A model generated the notes under the pieces. It was given only the letters and a program-made list of their open reading frames with translations, did no database searches and had not been told where the DNA came from. Position numbers and translations under genes: made by a program. From Cycas panzhihuaensis (lineage: Eukaryota > Cycadophyta): a DNA stretch of 64,000 bases. Numbering within the stretch: the first letter of the stretch is position 1; the number at the start of each line of letters is the position of its first letter. Below, in pieces: positions 1 through 12,400 of this stretch. The stretch is from positions 244,597,741-244,661,740 of the forward strand of contig CM041465.1 of assembly GCA_023213395.1 (NCBI GenBank), read 5' to 3'.

Positions 1-441
1 TCGAAAGAGATTTATTGTCTCATGATCTTGTCCCTTATGCATTTTTAATTTATTCATTTTCAAAACAAGATGAACAAATTCTAAATCTGACTTTGTATCA
101 AAGTTCTTTCTAAGAACTTCTAGGACCTTCCAGGCTGTATTATGTTCCTCTTCGTTTATCAAGTTATACAAGGAGTGATCAATGACCAACAAAATTCCTG
201 CATGAATCTTTTCATCATCTATCTTCCATTGTAGCTTAGCTGCAGTATTTGTAAGAGCTATTGGGGTGGATCCACTAGAAGCAGCTATTGTAGTCGTTGC
301 TGGTATGCTGGGTGTAGGCTACAAGTGGGCTCTCCAAAGGCCTTCATATTTTGCAGCATTTTTAATTCTAGTGTACCATATATCCCAATTTTCTTTGCCT
401 TTTAATATACAGTTAACATTTTGCTTGAATTGAGATGACAT
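1..441 (-). pseudogene. Ty1/copia gag, N-terminal part, cut by the window edge
   Basis: Gag is the particle-forming protein of a copia retrotransposon. The minus frame starts at the ATG at 441 (MSSQFKQN...) and reads through to base 1 with one internal stop, a TAG at 321-319. Before the stop it has the motif WDIWYTRIKNAAKYEGLW, typical of the first gag block (F.G.NW..W). After the stop it continues in the same frame with KLQWKIDDEKIHAGIL and AWKVLEVLRKNF, the usual UBN2/gag middle blocks. The frame is also open upstream to 555, but those extra residues are hydrophobic and not gag-like, so the start at 441 is preferred. The remainder of the element lies left of the window. Family assignment rests on motifs; the single stop makes this a recently broken copy. 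Confidence 0.8.
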
Positions 442-2434
442 GGTGATGATGAAAAAGTAGAAGAGATGATAGAAGTATGTGCCACTGACATGTGTGGCTA
501 GTACACTTGGTGCAGCAGGGATGTAGAAATGATTGTTATAATAAGAAGCAAGCAATGATTAACTATTTTTCAATAATTATATAAAAAATGAATATAAGTA
601 ATGATGTAAGAATGAGGCCTAATATAGAGCTGGCAAAGAGTGTTGATGTGTCATACCACTAACCTCTCATTTATGTCCAAATGTAGGTGAGGTTTTGATA
701 CTTAAGGCTTCTAGTATACGATTAGGGCCTTCACCCATGATACCCACACCTGCGCTTGGTGATAAAATCTAAGTCACAATAGAGCCCAAGTACTCCCAGT
801 CCTCACCTAGTTCACCAATGAGTAGCTATATACCTCCTCCAAAGAGTCAAACAATACTGCATATCCCACGGCTATGATGGATATTAGAGCAGGTTAATTT
901 TAATCTTGCATTAAGGTTTTTAGTTTTCCTAGGTGGTTATCAGGATTATCCTTGATTAGAGGCCATAGGTATGGCTAACTTGTCCCTCCACCACTATTCT
1001 GGTTAAGACCAGACCGAGTATGAAACTCATACCTCCCTTAGGGCCTGGACTTCAGCTAACCTTGGTCTATTTCAACCAAAGCGAGTATGCACACAAGTCA
1101 AGAACTAGTGGTATAGATCGTATAGATGAGATTCTTTTTAGGAATAGTGTAAGATATTTTCGTATAACTAAAAACTGAAATAGAAACTTGCCAAATGTGC
1201 TTGCTTATTTTTCGTGCTTACTTTGTTGTTGTTGCTACTTTTGTGATGCTTTATTATTGCTTGTGCTTTTGTGATGCTTTATTATTGTTGCTACTTTTAT
1301 GATGCTTTATGCTATGTGTACAAATAGAAAAGCATGTCAGATTTAGCATGGGAACTGGATATTACTTCCGATCCAAGATTTCCCTTACTTTAGTATAATG
1401 TTTCCAAATATGATTTTAGAAGTTTTGATACAAAAGTCATAATAGGCTAAAAATCGGATCAACTTGCCTCTAAAATGATGATTTTTCTAAATCTATATGC
1501 ATGCTATTTTTTCCTATATTGTGATTTTTTCACAAAATTTATAAATAATGATAAATGGGTAAATTTTTAGAAATTACAAATATGAAGGCCTAAATGATGA
1601 AATATGAATTTATGATCGAAGGAAAAAGTGTTCATAATGTCGTTTCTAATAGATTTATGAAGTCAGATTTTTAAAAAGGCATTAAAAATTTTTTGCCTGA
1701 AAAAGCACCAAAGTAAAACCATGCCAGATCAACTGTCTCAGAATCTGGACTTCAATATGTCAAAAGTTTCATTTTGACATATACATTAACTTTCCATTCT
1801 TCATCATCTATAAAATCTGCCAAAAACTTGCCTGAAATACCCTTGCAAGGTCCTTTGTGGGGTTGAGTAGGCAAAATCAGCAACCGTAAGAAAACTGCAT
1901 AGATCTCACTAACCAGTGGATGAAATTTAATGAGATTTATCTTAAAATGATCTTAAGACATAAATGTACTAAATCCTTTAATAAAACGTTCATATCTTCA
2001 GCTTATAATTGAAGGATTTCATTAGGAAAAGTGCTTTAAATCACTTATCTACAAAATTTACCCTTTTTATCACAGCTAAAACTTATTGTTATAGGCCAAA
2101 TCTTAAGTTGCTCTAGAAGATAAAAATGATCTTATATTGAAGTTGACCTTGCATGTCAAATTTCATCAAATTCTGAGATGGTTGAAGTTTTATGAAAATT
2201 TGGGCCTTTAATGCTTCTGGGACTATTTTGGCAGCTGAACGACTTTAAAAACCTATATTCTTCACCTTTAAATTTCTACACACATGGACAAAGTAGCAAC
2301 ATACAAAATACTATAATTTTATGCTATCAAAATATTAAAAAAATAAGGAATGCACTCTTAATACTTCACATTGAAGGTGAAAGAGAGACAAAATGACTCT
2401 ATGCAAGTGGAATGGAGTGAATAGATCTCCTTCT
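442..2434 (-). other. Untranslated leader of the minus-strand copia element
   Basis: About 2 kb between the gag start and the primer-binding site at 2435-2447. I see no coding frame. It contains a segment (about 895-1155) shared with 21655-21883 and imperfect repeats of GTGATGCTTTATTATTG around 1230-1310. Calling it a leader is inferred from its position between PBS and gag on the same strand. Confidence 0.45.
895..1155. repeat. Dispersed repeat, copy 1 (empty site of the copia at 21884)
   Basis: This stretch shares an ordered series of blocks with 21655-21883: a TTTTAGTTTTC block, a GGTTATCAGGAT/GGTTATTAGGAT block, TATGGCTAACT, CAACCTTGGTC and a terminal ATTCYTTTTAGGA. In copy 2 the terminal TAGGA is the target of the complete copia element at 21884-29621, whose right flank resumes with TAGGAAGAGTG. 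Here the same place reads TAGGAATAGTG without an insert, so this copy is a paralogous empty site. Both copies lie in probable leaders of minus-strand retroelements. Confidence 0.6.
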
Positions 2435-2447
2435 GGCTCTCATACCA
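2435..2447 (-). other. Primer-binding site (tRNA-iMet type), degraded
   Basis: The minus strand reads TGGTATGAGAGCC, one base from the canonical TGGTATCAGAGCC. It sits directly next to a TG (2448) that would open the 5' LTR, and it faces the gag at 441. Confidence 0.55.
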
Positions 2448-2770
2448 TGTGAAGGAAGCATGGATCTAGGAGATAAATCACTCACATACACACAATGGCG
2501 ATGGAGAATGAAAAAGAAGATGAAACAAGATATGAGAGCAAGTTTAGAGGTGAGAATGAATAATGACTCCCTCCTTGAGATTTCATCTTTTATTATTGAG
2601 GGTGAGCATTAGGGTTAGGATTTTTTTGCCTAATGACATGAACCTGAAATTACATCTAAATGTACATAAAGTATATTTTATTAAGAGACCAATACTAATA
2701 ATATATCCTAGGGTCACATAATTAATCTACACAGATGAACTTGATACATTAACCTCTTTTAGAATGAAAG
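2448..2770 (-). repeat. Possible 5' LTR, right limit not defined
   Basis: Sequence adjoining the primer-binding site and beginning with TG. No second copy lies in the window, so the far limit is only a guess. No coding signal. Confidence 0.3.
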
Positions 2771-4186
2771 ATGCCTTTAAAAATTAAATAAACGAAATGT
2801 AATTTTTATAAGTGCAAGAAGTAAGTGATATTTTTTCAATAATAATGAATAATAAAATAAGAAAAAAACTTTCAATAAGTGTATGCCTTTCGAATAAATG
2901 ACAAACTTTTAAGATATACTTTCGGATAAACTTTGAAATACAAGGAAATTTTAAATATAACTAAGATCCTCTTTAATTATACAAAATTAAATTGAAACTT
3001 TGATGATGAAAAATAAAGAATTCTTAACCTTTTGATTTTCAAAATAAATAAATACAAACTTTTAATGTAAGGAATCCTTTGCCTTGAAGAAGATATATAA
3101 TGTTGAAAACTAAAATATATATATGTATATTTTACTTTTAGAAAAGTGAAGAAGAAATAAAAAAAAAATATACTCGTTTAAGTTGCAGGTCTAATTGGCT
3201 TATCACTTGCTTTATGATTAATTTCTATTAGGATATCATGAAATCTCAAGTTTAGTAGCTTTAAAGCTGTACTAAATAATATCAGAATAAGGTGAAATTA
3301 TACCAGATTGAAGATCAACGAAAAAACTATTCAATGGAACTGATCGTTTTAAAAACGGGTTCTTACAAGTCAAATTTTAATGAACCAAAGGTACAATCCT
3401 CTTTTTGAGGCCTAACGGGAGCCTAGGGCTCAAAATATTATAAAAACACAAGTAAAAAATTTATATAATTTTATAAAATTATCAATTATAGTTTGGAATG
3501 CTATTTAATATACTTTTCAATTGAAAACTTTGAGAAATAATATATAAAAAATGTGTAATTATGGCATATTGGAGGCTATTAAGTACCTCAACTTTGATGA
3601 CTTTTAAAATCTAAAAAAACACTTCAAAACTTATAAAAATTAGTGTTAGTTCAAAGAGGAGTGAGTCAGCTTCCCAACAAAACTGATATAACTGAATTTT
3701 AATATAAAATATAAAAGTTATAATAAAATTAGCAACAAGTACTATTATGGTTAAATATTTAAAAAGTGCTAAAGTGTCACTTCATCAATTAAAATAGATC
3801 TTAAAAAATAAAATGAATAGATGGTAATGAAGTTTGTTGATAATAGATGACTACAGAATAATTCGAGTGGAAAATAGTCTTCTTGTGATAAAATATAATC
3901 TAATAAAAAATGGATTTTATGAAAATAGTTTAAAAACCTTTAAAAAATTACTACTTAACTTTAAACTGATTGAAACCAGGTTAAATTAGCTCTGAATAGG
4001 GCATATGACTAGTTGAAATCGCACCTTAGAAAATTTTGAACACAATGAAATAGGTTTCATCAGAAACTGATAACCTATTCAAGAGTTATAGCAGAAAATA
4101 ATCGAGTACCTTATGTTTTAAAAGTAAATTTTAAAAAAATAAAAAGTAAAATGTTATATCCTTAAGATAACCCTCTTAGAATATCA
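2771..4186. other. AT-rich intergenic stretch, nothing recognised
   Basis: Very AT-rich sequence with many short A and T runs and stops in all frames. I recognise no protein motif, LTR pair or RNA gene. Confidence 0.6.
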
Positions 4187-4189
4187 ACC

Positions 4190-4265
4190 TGAGAGTAGAC
4201 TGGGCAGGGATTGAACCCAAGACCTCACAAAAGTTAAACTCCTTTGATGCTAAGAGGGTGAACTT
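4190..4265 (-). repeat. tRNA-like head of a possible SINE
   Basis: On the minus strand, TTAGCATCAAAGGAG resembles an RNA polymerase III A box. About 30 bases later GGTTCAATCCC fits the B box consensus GGTTCRANNCC. Spacing is tRNA-like, but no cloverleaf can be drawn with confidence and no poly(A) or poly(T) tail was found, so this is at best an old tRNA-derived SINE head. Confidence 0.3.
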
Positions 4266-4639
4266 GCTCGTTGAGTTTAAAAGACATAAGAAACTTTAAA
4301 GAATAAGGCCCCTTTTTAATAATGAGCTGAAGATTACGTAAAAGGGATATAAGACTGGGGGTTAAAAAACTAAAGAAGGATAGTACCCTTGACACGCTAC
4401 TCACATTTATAAATGATATCAAATTTAATTTAATTTAATATAAACCTTTTAAAAAAGTCAAAAAGTCGTGCAGATTCCTCTGCTCACATGGAAACAACAA
4501 AAATATAATGCTCATTACACGCCTAAAAACTGACCTGCAAAATACAGTTTCTTGCCAAAATAGTTGAGCTTTAACTGCTAAAAGGAACTCTAAATAAAAA
4601 AAGGCCTTCAAAAAATTGCTTACTACTTCGAGGATGATC

Positions 4640-4875
4640 TATAACACCTGCAATAATAAGTTGCAGACAATCTTCATATGTGTAAGGCATAACAAGAACA
4701 TTTATTATCGACCAAAGTGTGCATAATGCTTACTTTCTACCAAAGAAGCTTTGAAATTGACCTCTGTCAAGCCTTTTAAGCAATTTATTAGCACCCAAAA
4801 CATCAATTTTTAAAAGTTTCTTCAAATAGGCACGAGCTCCACAAGAGTTGGTCTGGTGACCATGGAGTGCACAAA
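4640..4875 (-). pseudogene. Unrecognised coding-like segment
   Basis: One minus frame stays open for about 85 codons with a single TAA, in a region less AT-rich than its surroundings. It includes GHQTNSCGARAYLKKLLK and NKLLKRLDRGQFQSFFGRK, then MPYTYEDCLQLIIAGVIDH after the stop. The composition (Cys, Gly, Arg, Asp) is unlike a chance frame in this DNA. I do not recognise the family. It could be a captured host exon or part of a retroelement leader. Confidence 0.25.
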
Positions 4876-6005
4876 TACTACCAACTCACTACAAAGGCCA
4901 AACGTACTTCAGTGTAATCAATCTAAGAGATTATGCTACCAATGTGAGCACAGCAAATCATGAGTCTAGACCTCATATGTTCTATTTGTATATATGGAGA
5001 AGTTGGTGATTAGATAATTCTAGCTTTAATATGTTCTACATGGGCATATTCACCATGATCAGAGGAGAGACGTGACCACTCTTGATCCTAAGAGCCAAGT
5101 CGTAGGAGTGACAGAAACATCGTGGATGTAGAGGACCAATTTTTGAAGTGGGTCATGTAAAGTATTCACTAGATGATAGTTGTACATTAGCAAATAGTTG
5201 GGAAAGATTAAAGAATGGGTTGTGTAGACTGCATGTGATTTTCTTCAAAGTCCTTGTAGATGCTGTAAGTCTTAGAAGCAAACTTTTGTGATGGATCGCA
5301 TGACCATGGGAAGGGGAGGGGTACCGTGCTTTCTCTAAGCTCTATCAATTGTTGGATTCATTATAAGGGCTTACTATCATGGATCCAAAAAGGGTATCTT
5401 ACAGACCTCAAGATTACTAGCGATGTGGAGAAGAAGTTTATATTACAACTGAGGTGAACGGATGTTTAATGATCACATCTACAGTATGAACTACAAAACA
5501 AGTAAGTAGTCTCTAGTAAGATAATGAAGTTTGATCTTCCACTTCCCTATAGTAGAAATTCAATAGCGATGGATATTATAAGGTCTACAAAGGAAGATTG
5601 GATACAAATATTGGCGATGTAGAACTGATGAGAAAACAGATAAGAAATACTAAGAACCAGATCTATATGAGTATAGGCCTTTCAACGAGATCTATATTCA
5701 GCCTGATTACACAAATGCATCAAATAAACTAGATTTTTAAATATATTCATGAAAATACAATAAATAAATAAAAAATATGTATATATTTATATTTAAAAAA
5801 GAACACAAAGAACCTGGTAGACTGTGACTGGTTTGCAATGCTGACTTCAAAACATGAAAATGTCTTGCACAGTGGTTAAAACTCCAAACCGTCTTCTCCA
5901 GTGGATAGGTGAGCTTGTTAGGATCTTAACTAGTAGTCATATGCAGGTGTTTTTCTAGATGTATGAGAAGCTAGATCAATATGAGCAAATATCAAACACT
6001 TCTAT
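4876..6005. other. Non-coding stretch, probably retroelement leader
   Basis: No recognisable protein in six frames. It ends at a canonical minus-strand primer-binding site (6006-6018), so it may be the leader of an element whose body is lost. Confidence 0.35.
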
Positions 6006-6018
6006 GGCTCTGATACCA
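6006..6018 (-). other. Primer-binding site (tRNA-iMet type)
   Basis: The minus strand reads TGGTATCAGAGCC, a perfect match to the usual plant initiator tRNA-Met site. It is followed by AA and then TGATGGATTTAGAGG, the likely start of a 5' LTR at 6021. No matching 3' LTR or gag was found to its left, so the element is orphaned or heavily deleted. Confidence 0.6.
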
Positions 6019-6286
6019 AATGATGGATTTAGAGGAGCAGAGCGTGACTTTAGATCAAATGCATTTTGAGAAAATAGGTGATTTTCGATTATTGGCAATG
6101 TTAAAAAACACCAGGAAGATATTCCCACCCTTTAACTAGAGTTTTTGAGAGGGAGAAAGTGCCATCACCCTACCTGCACGTTAGTTGACATATAATTCAA
6201 AATATATTAAAAACATAACAACAATAAATGAAAGTGCATACCTTAATAAAGTGGTATCAGCTACTAGTGGCTATTGGGAGGCTCAA

Positions 6287-6334
6287 GGTGCCCTAGGGGC
6301 CCTCAAAGGTGGCTTTGAGGGGCCCTAGGTGCAC
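6287..6334. repeat. GC-rich hairpin
   Basis: Arms 6288-6308 and 6313-6334 are inverted copies with three small differences around a 4-base loop (GTGG). Core arm: CCTAGGGGCCCTCAAAG. It stands out from the AT-rich surroundings. Thirty bases upstream is a plus-strand PBS-like TGGTATCAG (6252-6260). Confidence 0.6.
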
Positions 6335-6344
6335 ATGTTTTTTA

Positions 6345-8101
6345 ATAACATTCAGATTATTCCTAACATAAACTTATAAAATGTGTACTTACCTCCATTA
6401 TTAAACCTTAGACACTTGATAAATTTTCCTAATTCTTTTCCAACTTTGGCCCTAAATCTAAAGAAATTTTTGAATATATCACTCTTAAACTTTAGAAAAT
6501 ATACCCATATCTTCTTACTAATATCATTGATAAAGGTTAGAAAGTATCTAGAATCAATAAAAGATGAGATTTGTATATGATTGCAAATGTTACTATGGGA
6601 AAGTTCTAGGGGATCCTTAACTCTCTAATGTTCATTATTTTTAAGAGAGATTATATGTGTCTTCCCCATTTGACAAGCATCACAAATACTCTTACTTTGA
6701 TCGATATGGGGTAAACCTTTTACCATATCAAGTTTGTTCTTCAAACCAAGATAATTATAACTAATGCAACCAAGACACCCATGCAATAATTGACTTTAAT
6801 CAATAGATGAGCATAAAAAGAAGTGTTGATCTTATAAATTTTGTTACTCTCATAACCTCTAGCAACTACCTTAAAGTTTTTAGCCTTCTCTTTGATAATA
6901 CATTATTTGGCATCTAGGACAACTATAAAATCCTTATTTTCCCTTACAAGTTGATTAATTAAGATTAATTTCTTCTTTAAACTAGGGATATGCAAGACAT
7001 TATTTACCTCACATTTCTGGTTATCATCCATGGTGATTGTAATTATCCCTAACCCTTTAAGTATATAACTTACATCATCTCCTAAGTAAATAGATGGATT
7101 ATCTCCTTTAGTAAGAGTTTTGAACATACTTTTATTAAGATTTATATGCTTAGAACATCCACTACCCACATATCAAATCCCTCATATTTTATCAGCGAAT
7201 GCTATAAATAACTAAGTGGAGTTTTCTTCTTCCTTAGTTCTAATAGTATTACTTGGCCATCTACCACCTCTTCCTTTAAAACTTTGATTATCTTAATATC
7301 CTCTAGTTTCTTGGTTACCTCCTTTAGGTTGGTATCATCCTCTAGCATTTGAAGTTTATCTAATTCTTTCATCTTTAAATCTACAATATTTGGAAAAATA
7401 TCCTAGTTTTTCCATAAATGAAATATAAGTTACCATCATTTCTAGTTCTTAAGTTCTTTACAAACCTATGATTAGGGCTATATCTTCCTCGTAATCTAGA
7501 TGTAAAGGCTTTCTTTCCTATATTAATGCCTTAAAGTTATTTAAACTCATTCAAAAAATAATTTTGTAAATCATCTATAGTTAAGGTTTTCTTGTCCTGG
7601 GATGAAATAATCATAGTTTTAAAATACTTAAGGCCTTCATGGAGGCTATTAAGGATGGCTTACACCATCTTATCTTCGTTAATATTATATCCTTGGTTAT
7701 CTAACAATAATCATAATTCTTTAATTATGTCTTTGTTTCATAATATAATCATGTTGATGTAACTTAAGCAAGTGGAACTCTCTTTTTATCTCTAACAACC
7801 TACTAGTAATTTGCCTGTCATTTATTTTGGTATATTTTTTCCATTACTCTTTAACAAAATCTATACTCTTAATGTGTAAAAGTTGCTTGTCACAAATATT
7901 CATCATTATGAGTTTTTTTACAAAGGCATTTATGTTTTCTCATTGGGCCTGAGTTAAGGGATCACTAGACATAGTAAAGGTACTATCTACAACTATTAAG
8001 AACTCATTAAACTCTAAAATTACTATTAATTTTTATTGCTAATTTATAAAATGAATTTGGCCTCTAAGTTTCTCATGTTATTCTAATCTATCAAAAGCCA
8101 T
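6345..8101 (-). pseudogene. Ty1/copia gag-protease-integrase relic, truncated
   Basis: Read on the minus strand, gag begins at the ATG at 8101 (MAFDRLE) and shows RLLEIKREFHLLKLHQHD and, near 7640, a block ending GLKYFKTMIISSQD. The protease region at 7169-6903 has GSGCSKHI where D-S-G-C-S is expected, so its catalytic Asp context is damaged, and then VLHIPSLKKKLILINQLV. The GAG-pre-integrase/zinc region near 6700 reads CDACQMGKTHIISLKN. The integrase core (6580-6383) reads TFINDISKKIWVYFLK and LRFNNGGKYT, so the second catalytic Asp (normally DNGGE) is Asn. The frame is broken by many TAG/TAA stops and several shifts. RT and RNase H are absent: homology stops near 6345. No LTR pair is assigned. 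Confidence 0.75.
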
Positions 8102-9178
8102 TATAAAGAAATATTAAAATAATAATAGAAATGATAATAAAGTACTTAAAAATAAATGAAATGAAAGTATAAGTATTGTAGTACACTAAATACCAAACAA
8201 CTTAAAATAAATGGCGCTTAATAAGGTAAAGTAAATCAATGCAACTAAATAGAAAAAATACAAGGGAAAAGTGCTTAAAAAACACATGAAAGCCACCCAG
8301 AAAAACACCAAAAAGGACCTAGAATGGCCTTTCAACACCCAAAAAATATTGATATTTTATTATTAAGAATGTTGGAAGCTATCAAGGTCACCATGTAGGG
8401 TGCTAAAACTCTAAAATGATGTCAAAAGCCTTAGAAAAAATATAAAACCTAAAACTAGATGACTTTACACTCAAAATTTCTTCATGTGACTAATATTAAT
8501 AGATAGAGGACTAAATAATATGGATGTTAGGCTTTTGTAAATGTAAAATTAGAGTTTTATTTAAAAAATATGAGCTTTGACTCCTCTAAAGCCTATGATT
8601 TAGGGTTGGTTTAAAAAGGGGCTAAAAATATACCTAAAACTATATAGAATGCACTTTAATTTCACTTAAGTGAGAATATACCTTACTATATGCTAATTTT
8701 AATAAAGTGTAAGGCTTTAGAATATAAATCAAATAGAATTAAACATTACAAAATTATGTCTAGTTATAGGGTTTTGTCAACAATATAGAGGTGATTGATG
8801 ATTAATGGGCGTGAAAAAACTTGATGGAAATGACCCAAAATGAAGTCAATCAAACTTATAGTCCCTTTAAATAGGTTTTTGATAAGATATCTATTGAAAA
8901 TATCTATAAAAAATAACTTTTTCCAAGTGGTTCTTTGAGCATAGATACTAAGGCCAATGTAGAATATATTGAGTCAAATTTCTTTGTTTCCAAGTAGTTT
9001 TGGGGATTGTCAACCACTACAATACATAAGTAAGCATCATGAGAAATATATTTAGCCAAACAATTAAGAAAATAATAAAGAAATTAATAAAATCAAAGGT
9101 AAGACAAGTAAAAATGCCTTCTAAACAATGTTTTTTCTTTATTTTCTTCAAAAATTTTGATTAATAATGAAAAGTCTC
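8102..9178. other. Non-coding stretch upstream of the copia relic
   Basis: AT-rich, no frame. By position it may be the leader of the relic at 6345-8101, but no primer-binding site was found. Confidence 0.4.
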
Positions 9179-9303
9179 TATCAGAGAAGAAGGATAGGAG
9201 TAGAATTCATAGTATTAGCCACATGAATAAGAAGAAAAAGATGAGAAAACACTAATGAACCATAACTCTCTAAATTCTTATTGCTAAAAAAGATTGATTG
9301 TAG

Positions 9304-9351
<48 letters not shown>

Positions 9352-9459
9352 CCATATATCTTACACTTCCATAATTAATGCCCTACCTTATTCTATGGTG
9401 GGATCATCCCATATTTTATGGTAGGCTAGCCTACTATATTTTATGGCAGGATTTATTCA
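9179..9459 (-). repeat. 3' LTR of the copia element
   Basis: It starts at TATCAGAG (from an original TG) and ends in CA at 9459, next to the 3' end of the RNase H region. It matches 14120-14342 but is longer because of a TA microsatellite expansion inside it. Confidence 0.75.
9306..9350. repeat. (TA)n microsatellite inside an LTR
   Basis: About 45 bp of uninterrupted AT repeat. The sister LTR has only a short AT-rich segment here, so the expansion happened after insertion. Confidence 0.95.
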
Positions 9460-9464
9460 CCACT

Positions 9465-12400
9465 AGTTCATTTTCTTTCAAAAACATCAATTTCCTAAGT
9501 GTTTCAAACTTCTCATGATTCAAAGCCTTAGTAAAAATGCTAATGATTTGATGTTCTATGGGATAACATATTAATTCAACTATGGCATGCTTTACTTACT
9601 CTTAAATAAAATGATGGTAAATTTCTACATGGTTATTCTAGTATAGAAAACCAGATTCTTTGATAGTTGTATGGTACCTTGATTATCACAAAACAACTAG
9701 GTATGGTCATTTTGAACAAGTGCAAAGTGGTTAAGAAGTCATTTAAGCCAAATGGTTTCATAGGTTTTTATGATTATTGCTTTGTTTTCTACTTTAGTGG
9801 AAGATAAAGAAACTATAGATTATTTCTTACTATTTCAAGAGTTCAAAGTAGAAGTAAGTACAAATGTATACCTTAATGTTGATTTTATCTCTCTAATATC
9901 CCCTACCTAATCTGAATTAGTAAAGATCTATAATATAAATTCAAATGATTTTTGAAATAAGAGTCAAAATTAAATAGTTCTTTGAATATAGCTCAGAATG
10001 TGCTTTATTATCATCCAATGCGTGATAAATGGAGCACTTATATAATGTGATACAACACTAATAACATAATTAACATTAGACCTAATGTTAGTCAAATAAA
10101 TAAGGCTACCCACTAGTTACCTATACAAAGTTTTATCTATAATTTTAGCACTAAATTCTTTAGTTAAATAATGACTAACTTCCATGGGAGTAGCAACTAG
10201 CTTGTGGTTTTTCATATATAAGCATATCAAGATATCATATATATATTTTAACTAAGATACAAAGATGTTGTCAAATTTTTACCAAATTTCCACCTTAAGA
10301 TAGAAATATAAAAGTTTAAGATCAACTATCTTAAAAACTTCAGATAAATTCTTTTTGAGAGAATTGATTTCTTTAGTGTCACTACTAGTTATGATGAGAT
10401 CATTAACATATAAAGCTATAATTAGGATTTTATCATCCTTATGCAGTATATACAAGTTGTAATTTGATTTATATTTAATAAATCTAAGAGAGATAAAGTA
10501 ACCATCAATGTATAAATACCATGCCCTTGGTGATTGTTTAAGCCCATGAAGAGCTTTTCTTAATCTATAAATAAGTCACTCATATCCTATTTTTCCAAAT
10601 CCTTAAGATGCTTCATATAGACCTCCTTATTAAGACTGCCATTCAAGAAGCTATTCTTCATGTCTATCTAATGAAGTACCCAACTAATTAAGTTGTAAGA
10701 GACACTAGCATCCTAATAGTAGTCATCTTTGCTACTGGTGCAAAAGTCTCTTTAAAGTTAATTCCTGTTATTTGAGTATAGTCTTTTATAATAAGTTAAG
10801 TTTTGTATCATTCTAAAACACCATTTGATCAATCCTTAACTCAATATACCCATCTACAGCTAATTACTTTCTTATGAAGAGGTAACACAATATGATCCTA
10901 AGCATTATTTTTAATGATGGAGTCATGTTCTTCCTTTATAGCTTCTTACCATTAAGTCAAATCCTTAGCTTTATGAAATGACTATGATTCATTAATACTT
11001 GAGATTTTTGATATTAAGGCAAAGTTGGTTTTACTCTTAGCTTATATGCCTAAGTTAAGATTCATAATTCTATAATCTTTAATGGTTTGTAGATACCATT
11101 TAGGTAATTCCCTTCACAAAGAAGAAAGATTAGTAGAAGAGGGAGGAATAGAGGAAGTAGAAGCTTCACTATAATTCTTTTTAGTTTTACATTCCTAACT
11201 CACTCTAATTTCATTATCTTTTAATTTTATATTATTTATAATAGGTATAATAACTCCATCATTTTTATCAATTTCTTAAAATAAAACATCTATATTAAGA
11301 ATATTTTTTTTCTCAGTGAGACTCCAAAGCCTATATGCTTTTGATATTAGACTATATCTAATAGAATATACTTTTTACTCTTATCATTAAGTTTGTGCAT
11401 CTTTTCATCTGGTACATTTGCATATGTTATATATCCAAAAATATGAAGATGAGCTATAAAAGGCTTTAATCAAGATTTACATTTTGAACTACCTTGGTAG
11501 GACTTATATTCAACAAATAAATAGTTATATTGATTAATTCTCCCCAAAGATCTTTTTCCTTCATCATATATCACACCATTTTAAGAATGGTAATTCTTCT
11601 AGTTTGCTATGCTATTTTATTATGAAGTATATATTATTTTAAATTGATGTTAGATTCCATGACTTCTATAAAAGTTGGTGAATTGAGTAGATAAATATTC
11701 ACTTCCATTATTGCTCTTTAAAATTTTGATTTTTTTGTTAGAAAGATTTTCAACTTTAGCCTTAAATTCTTTAAACCTTATAAAAGCATATGATTTATAC
11801 TTACAGAGATATACCTAATATTTTTTAGAATAATCATTAATAAAAGTGATGAGATATTGTCCTCCTCTATATAAAGGTGGTGAAATAGGCCTATATAAGT
11901 CAAACTAAATTAACTCTAATTTTTTCTTAGCTCATCACTTGGAGTTCTTGAAAGGTTCTTAATGTTGCTTCCTAGGTGTACATATTTTATACATTTATCA
12001 GTTATCTTTCATAAATAACAATAGTCTAGTTAAATACTAGAGTAGTACAAATGACCATAATGATCATGCTATAAAGTGTTAGTAGAATTATATATAGCAA
12101 GGTTATACTCATATGTTCTACAGAATTTATAAACTCCATTCTCTTAATTAACTTAAGCTATTATAATATCTTCCTTATTTATCAGATAATTTAACTCATT
12201 GAACTCTACTTTAATATTTTATTTAGTGATACAACTAAAAGAAAGTAAATTGTACTCAAAGGAAAGTACAAGCAAAATATTTAAAACCTTAAATGTCCTA
12301 TATTTAGGTTAACGAATACTAATGGTGCCACCTCCCATAACTTAATGTTGATTGTTATCACCAAGTATAATAAGAGGAAGTCAATAATCTTCTAAGTCTT
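9465..12400 (-). pseudogene. Copia pol remains (integrase, RT, RNase H)
   Basis: The RNase H end (about 9490-9720) reads CDNQGTIQLSKNLVFYTR. The RT active site near 10400 reads ALYVNDLIITSS, so the YVDD box is YVND, a catalytic Asp-to-Asn change (GAT to AAT). Integrase and GAG-pre-integrase blocks lie at about 11300-12100 (for example DNISSLLLMI near 11860). The protease neighbourhood near 12440 reads WYIDSSAFKHIT, with the D-S-G box altered to DSS. Frames switch repeatedly and carry many TAG/TAA. Not functional. Confidence 0.7.
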
